This document shows positions 60,601 to 64,000 of a stretch of DNA of 64,000 bases, piece by piece. Source of the stretch: Pseudomonas sp. BSw22131 (GTDB taxonomy: Bacteria; Pseudomonadota; Gammaproteobacteria; Pseudomonadales; Pseudomonadaceae). Positions within the stretch are counted from its first letter, which is position 1. Every line of letters starts with the position of its first letter. The stretch lies in NCBI RefSeq assembly GCF_026810445.1, contig NZ_CP113949.1, positions 1,612,001-1,676,000 on the forward strand. The letters are read 5' to 3'. Under the pieces are notes generated by a model. The model saw nothing but the letters and a program-made list of their open reading frames with translations, ran no database searches and was not told the DNA's origin. The translations under genes were made by a program, and so were the position numbers.

Positions 60601-61132
60601 TGCCGAAGACGATGGTGAATAACGCCAACACCAGCGAGACGATCAGCGCTGTGTCCTGCGCACGGGTGCCGGATGCATCCGCGCCGGCACCGATCAGAAT
60701 GTTGACACCCAGCACGATGCCTTTGAGTTGCAGCGCGATGTAGGGCAGTACGCCGACCAGGCAGATCAAGGCCACCACCACCGCGAGCGACTGGGATTTG
60801 CCGTATCGCGCCGCGATAAAGTCGGCGATGGAAGTGATGTTTTCCTGCTTGCTGATGAGCACCATCTTTTGCAGCACCCAAGGCGCCAGCACCATCATCA
60901 GCACGGGGCCCAGGTAAATCGGCAGGAACGACCAGAGTTGTTCAGCAGCCTGGCCCACGGCACCGAAGAAGGTCCAGCTGGTGCAGTAGACCGCCAGCGA
61001 CAGGCTGTACACCCATGCCCGCAGCCGAGGGGGCAGGGCGCCGCTGCGACGGTCGCCGTAAAACGCGATAGCGAACATGATGGCCATATAGGCCAGGGCG
61101 ACGGCAGCGATCAGTCCGCTGGACAGCGACAT
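57653..61132 (-). CDS. Hybrid sensor histidine kinase with Na+/solute symporter-like sensor
   Basis: From ATG 61132 (GGAG 7-8 nt upstream) the product is 1159 aa. Residues ~1-490 are a 12-13 helix sodium:solute symporter (SSS) domain, followed by a linker, a PAS domain (~residues 700-800, GISVVDQSLKLVAWNHRYLE), a coiled coil and HisKA (FLAAVSHDLMQPLNAARLFS). HATPase_c (DRGPGIPEDKRQVIFEEFKR) follows, then a C-terminal receiver with phospho-Asp in ALVDYHLDNGETG. CbrA-type kinases couple transport or substrate sensing to two-component signalling. The partner regulator is not in the window. Confidence 0.9.
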   Translation of the reverse strand: MSLSSGLIAAVALAYMAIMFAIAFYGDRRSGALPPRLRAWVYSLSLAVYCTSWTFFGAVGQAAEQLWSFLPIYLGPVLMMVLAPWVLQKMVLISKQENITSIADFIAARYGKSQSLAVVVALICLVGVLPYIALQLKGIVLGVNILIGAGADASGTRAQDTALIVSLVLALFTIVFGTRNLDATEHHRGMVLAIAFEAIVKLFAFMAVGAFVTYGLYDGFDDLFSQAMLAPRLEEYWKETVNWPSMVVQTGVAMMAIICLPRQFHVTVVENIEPQDLRLARWVFPAYLILAALFVVPIALAGQMMLPSSVLPDSFVISVPLAHAHPALAMLAFIGGASAATGMVIVASVALSTMVSNDMLLPWLLRRKTAERPFEVFRHWMLSVRRVSIVVILLLAYVSYRLLGSTASLATIGQIAFAAITQLAPAMLGALYWKQANRRGVFAGLAAGIFLWFYTLVLPIAAHSMGWALSTFPLLAWLHGNPLNLPISPLTQGVVLSTAGNFILFAWVSVLSRTRVSEHWQAGRFIGQELQARPNNRSLLAVQIEDLLKLSARFVGEERAQQSFNRFAYRQGKGFNPNQNATGEWIAHTERLLAGVLGTSSTRAVVKAAIEGRDMQLEDVVRIADEASEVLQFNRALLQGAIENITQGISVVDQSLKLVAWNHRYLELFNYPEGLISVGRPIADIIRYNAERGLLGVGEAEVHVARRLHWMRQGRAHTSERLFPNGQVIELIGNPMPGGGFVMSFSDITAFREAEQALKGVNERLEQRVAERTHELSQLNVALTEAKGNAEAANQSKTRFLAAVSHDLMQPLNAARLFSAALSHAGDNIPDEAQQLIHHLDSSLRSAEDLISDLLDISRLENGKFTPNRQPFSLNTLFDTLGAEFKALAQEQGLDFRVRGSALRIDSDVKLLRRVLQNFLTNAFRYAKGPVLLGVRRQDGQLSLEVWDRGPGIPEDKRQVIFEEFKRLDSHQTRAEKGLGLGLAIADGLCRVLGHSLQVRSWPGRGSVFSVAVPLAQQQTQLPVVAAIGEPTRTPLNGTQVLCVDNEDSILIGMNSLLSRWGCQVWTARDRAQCQALLDQGVRPQLALVDYHLDNGETGTQLMAWLRTQMGEPVPGVLISADVRPELIAQVHAAGLDYLAKPVKPAALRALLSRHVSLR

Positions 61133-61286
61133 GTGAACTCCAGAACTCAAATCAACCCAACTCGAACCGGACCTTCTATCGCCGGGCAGACAGTCTCGCA
61201 CGCCGGATCGGCTTCGTCTGTTTCGACCAAGGTCGCGGGGGGGGATGAATCTGCCCCCTGACTCCCAAGCGGACTCGGTTTCAATC

Positions 61287-61406
61287 TGCAGGCGCGAACT
61301 CATTCGCGCAGCGTCTTGGTTGATTCAACACGTGACGCCCTCTCGCTGTAGGCGCGAATTCATTCGCGAGGCGTCTGGATTGCTTCAACCCATGACGCCG
61401 TCTCGC
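61287..61406 (+). repeat. Two tandem 60-bp units built on the REP core
   Basis: Units 61287-61346 and 61347-61406 are near-identical direct copies, each with GGCGCGAA(C/T)TCATTCGCG and a CATGACGCC/CGTGACGCC end. Confidence 0.85.
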
Positions 61407-61463
61407 CACCAAGTTGGTTCTAGAGCCAATGTTGAGTACAGCCGCCAACATCACGCCTACCCC

Positions 61464-61547
61464 TGTAGCTGACGAGCCAGCGCGAGGCGGCGATCGCGGT
61501 GTGTCAGACACGTTGCGTCGGGGCCTCGCTTTGGCTCGTCAGCTACA
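61464..61547. repeat. Long imperfect hairpin (GTAGCTGACGAGC family)
   Basis: The arms TGTAGCTGACGAGCCAGCGC and its extension GAGGC, against GCCTCGCTTTGGCTCGTCAG then CTACA, pair over 25 bp around a 34-bp centre. It is a different repeat family from the GGAGCGCGCTTGC elements. Confidence 0.85.
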
Positions 61548-61682
61548 AAAACGCGGCTACTTACCTACGCCGGAAAAATCTATATCTGCCAAATAGATGA
61601 CCTATAGCGAAACTACCCGCTTAGTCGATAACAGCGCTGGACGTAACATGAATGCCACCTCGCCCGAGGACAGGAGACTTTC

Positions 61683-62837
61683 ATGACCAGCACCGTTTTT
61701 ATCCCGCGCAAACCGTTCAGCCAACTGAGCGCCCCGCGAGAAGTTATCCGCCAGTTCACCCCCAACTGGTTTGCCGTCACCATGGGTACCGGTATTTTAT
61801 CGTTGCTGCTGGCGCAGTTACCTGTGCCAATACCCGGTCTTTATCGGTTGGCCGAGGCGCTTTGGGTGCTAAATATCGGCCTGTTCATAACCTTCAGTTT
61901 CTTGTACATCGCACGTTGGGTGCTGTTTTTCGACGAGGCGCGGCGGGTGTTCGGACACTCCACCGTGTCCATGTTTTTCGGCACGATCCCTATGGGGCTT
62001 GCGACCATCATCAACGGTTTGCTGCTCTTCGGGCTCCCGCGATGGGGCGATGGGGTGATCCCGATTGCCGAGACATTGTGGTGGATCGACGTGGTGATGT
62101 CGGTGGCCTGTGGTGTGTTGATTCCATTCATGATGTTTACCCGCCAGCAGCACAGCATCGACCAGATGACCGCCGTCTGGTTGTTACCAGTGGTCGCCGC
62201 GGAAGTCGCAGCGGTCAGCGGCGGCCTGCTGGTGCCGCATCTGGCTCAGACTCACGCGCAGTTCAGCGTGCTGATTGCCAGTTACGTGCTGTGGGGGTTT
62301 TCAGTGCCGGTGGCCTTCAGCATCCTGACCATCCTGTTGCTGCGCATGGCATTGCACAAATTGCCACATGAAAGCATGGCGGCGTCGAGTTGGCTGGCAT
62401 TGGGCCCGATCAGCACCGGAGCGCTGGGGTTGATGGTGCTGGGCGCCGACTCCTCGAGCGTTTTGGCCGCAAACGGATTGCCTGGCGTGGGCGAGATTGC
62501 AGCCGGGTTGGGCCTGATCGGCGGCATCATCTTGTGGGGTGTCGGCGTCTGGTGGCTGCTGATGGCCGTGCTGATCACTCTGCGTTATCTGCGCGACGGC
62601 ATCCCGTTCAACCTGGGCTGGTGGGGTTTCACCTTTCCGCTTGGCGTATTTGCGTTGACTACCCTGAAACTCGGCGTCGTGCTGAATCTGGGTTTCTTCG
62701 TCGTCATGGGCACGGTGCTGGTGGGGTGCCTGGCAGGTTTGTGGTCACTGATCATGAGCCGTACGCTGGCCGGTGCGTACCGGGGCACGTTGTTCGTGTC
62801 GCCCTGCATCGCGAAATTGCACTGCGCGACGCTTTAG
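61683..62837 (+). CDS. TDT-family transporter (TehA/SSU1-like)
   Basis: The 384-aa protein has about ten transmembrane helices and the SLAC1/TehA-like start FTPNWFAVTMGTGILSLLLA. Members carry tellurite-related anions, sulfite or C4-dicarboxylates. The substrate is not resolvable. ATG follows AGGAGACTTTC. The region upstream is occupied by repeats. Confidence 0.9.
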   Translation: MTSTVFIPRKPFSQLSAPREVIRQFTPNWFAVTMGTGILSLLLAQLPVPIPGLYRLAEALWVLNIGLFITFSFLYIARWVLFFDEARRVFGHSTVSMFFGTIPMGLATIINGLLLFGLPRWGDGVIPIAETLWWIDVVMSVACGVLIPFMMFTRQQHSIDQMTAVWLLPVVAAEVAAVSGGLLVPHLAQTHAQFSVLIASYVLWGFSVPVAFSILTILLLRMALHKLPHESMAASSWLALGPISTGALGLMVLGADSSSVLAANGLPGVGEIAAGLGLIGGIILWGVGVWWLLMAVLITLRYLRDGIPFNLGWWGFTFPLGVFALTTLKLGVVLNLGFFVVMGTVLVGCLAGLWSLIMSRTLAGAYRGTLFVSPCIAKLHCATL

Positions 62838-62998
62838 AGGCCAATCCACGGGATTCGCGCAGGGCAGTTCGGACGAAGTTGGCAGTGAGTGCGTCTGCCT
62901 ATCGACAACCTCGTCGTCAGCGTCTTCAATATGCGTCGAAAAGGATTTCAATCGATGCATTCTCCCGCCAGCCCTGGCGCCCTTAAGGATCAAGCTTG

Positions 62999-64000
62999 AT
63001 GAGTCAGTCGCAATTCAGTTTGTTAAGCAAGCGGCGCTTTCTGCCGTTTTTCGTGACGCAGTCCCTCGGTGCGTTCAACGACAACATCTTCAAGCAATCG
63101 CTGATCCTCGCCATTCTTTACAAGCTCGCCATCGACGGTGACCGCTCGATCTACGTCAACCTCTGCGCGATGCTGTTCATCCTTCCGTTCTTTTTGTTCT
63201 CGGCGCTGGCCGGTCAGTTCGGTGAGAAGTACCCCAAGGACAAACTGATCCGCCTGATCAAGTTGCTTGAAATCGTCATCATGGTGGTCGGCGCCGTTGG
63301 TTTTCTGTCCAGTCATCTGTCGCTGATGCTGGTGGCGCTGTTCGCCATGGGTACGCATTCGGCGCTGTTCGGACCGGTCAAATACTCAATCCTGCCGCAG
63401 CACCTGCACGAGAACGAACTAGTGGGCGGGAACGGCCTGGTCGAGATGGGCACTTTCCTGGCCATTCTTGCGGGCACCATCGGCGCCGGGATCATGATGT
63501 CCGCCACCCATTACGCACCTATCGTCGCCGCTGCCATGGTGCTGATCGCCTGTCTGGGGTATCTCGCCAGTCGCAGCATTCCACCGGCGGCGGCTGCCTC
63601 GCCGGACATCCGCGTCAACTGGAACATCTTCAGCCAGTCCTGGGCCACCCTCAAACTTGGTCTGGGCCAGACCAAAGCCGTGTCGCGCTCAATCGTCGGC
63701 AACTCATGGTTCTGGTTTGTCGGGGCGATTTACCTGACGCAAATCCCGGCCTACGCCAAAGACTGGATGTACGGCGACGAAACCGTGGTCACGCTGATCC
63801 TCACGGTATTTTCCATTGGCATTGCAGCGGGCTCGATGCTGTGCGAGCGCCTGTCCGGGCACAAGGTCGAGATCGGTCTGGTGCCGTTTGGCTCGATGGG
63901 TCTGACGGTGTTCGGATTGTTGCTCTGGTGGCATTCGGGCGGGTTCCCGCAGAACGTTCAGGCCAACGACTGGCTTGCCATCCTGTCTATGGGGCAAGCG
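62999..64000 (+). CDS. MFS transporter / acyltransferase (LplT-Aas-like), 3' end cut by window
   Basis: ATG 62999 lies behind AAGGATC. The frame stays open to the edge, giving 334 residues. SLLSKRRFLPFFVTQSLGAF, then NDNIFKQSLI, is the MFS part of the lysophospholipid transporter LplT and of large fused proteins with a C-terminal PlsC acyltransferase (Aas-type). Whether the acyltransferase and AMP-binding domains follow cannot be seen. Confidence 0.85.
   Translation, partial: MSQSQFSLLSKRRFLPFFVTQSLGAFNDNIFKQSLILAILYKLAIDGDRSIYVNLCAMLFILPFFLFSALAGQFGEKYPKDKLIRLIKLLEIVIMVVGAVGFLSSHLSLMLVALFAMGTHSALFGPVKYSILPQHLHENELVGGNGLVEMGTFLAILAGTIGAGIMMSATHYAPIVAAAMVLIACLGYLASRSIPPAAAASPDIRVNWNIFSQSWATLKLGLGQTKAVSRSIVGNSWFWFVGAIYLTQIPAYAKDWMYGDETVVTLILTVFSIGIAAGSMLCERLSGHKVEIGLVPFGSMGLTVFGLLLWWHSGGFPQNVQANDWLAILSMGQA

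Noticed and set aside
1..64000. tRNA or rRNA genes and CRISPR arrays
   Set aside because: No cloverleaf-like or rRNA-like sequence and no regularly spaced direct repeats were noticed, though short RNAs could be missed by eye.

Overview
The window reads as chromosomal DNA of a GC-rich Pseudomonas. The housekeeping genes (maeA, eptA, rnd-ycgL, ycgN, cysK, lpxO, pxpA, a CbrA-type hybrid kinase) and the many short palindromes built on GTAGGAGCG...CGCGGGCAAGCGCGCTCCTAC are typical of that genus. Species cannot be fixed from sequence alone. A member of, or neighbour to, the P. syringae / P. fluorescens groups is the best guess.

Layout. (1) 1-3.9 kb is a scrapyard island of lower GC: a truncated membrane protein, a frameshifted tyrosine-integrase remnant, IS3- and IS630-family transposase scars, an intact orphan type VI cassette (Hcp, Tae4 amidase effector, Tai4 immunity protein) and a solitary HepT-type ribonuclease toxin gene. 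(2) 4.0-6.4 kb holds the carboxynorspermidine dehydrogenase/decarboxylase pair on the minus strand. (3) 6.6-33.0 kb is a complete-looking type III secretion locus. Two very large repeat-containing HrpK-like proteins (minus strand) diverge from a plus-strand array: a 54-aa needle/pilin candidate, sctD, two small genes, sctV, a secretin, a CpaD-like lipoprotein, [a TPR lipoprotein on the minus strand], a separate secretin N-domain protein, a small acidic protein, sctI, J, K, L, N, O, Q, R, S, T, U. A 942-aa winged-helix/ATPase regulator closes the locus convergently. (4) 33-64 kb is ordinary core genome with scattered REP elements.

The secretion system is of the rhizobial (Rhc) type. Its secretin is split into an RhcC1/NolW-like and an RhcC2-like part. 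The RhcC2 part sits with lipoproteins resembling Tad/Flp pilus components (CpaD, TadD), in line with the published idea that rhizobial T3SS recruited a Tad secretin. Unusual points are the loss of the NPTH self-cleavage motif in SctU, an internal start that would give a separate SctQ C-terminal product, a hairpin just after the pilin candidate, the six-fold ~71-aa repeat in one HrpK-like protein, and the absence of a recognisable gatekeeper, needle-length ruler, HrpL/HrpRS regulators or classical translocators.

Core genes most likely form short operons: MoxR ATPase-VWA protein, eptA-methyltransferase, rnd-ycgL. The window ends inside an MFS/acyltransferase (Aas/LplT-like) gene.
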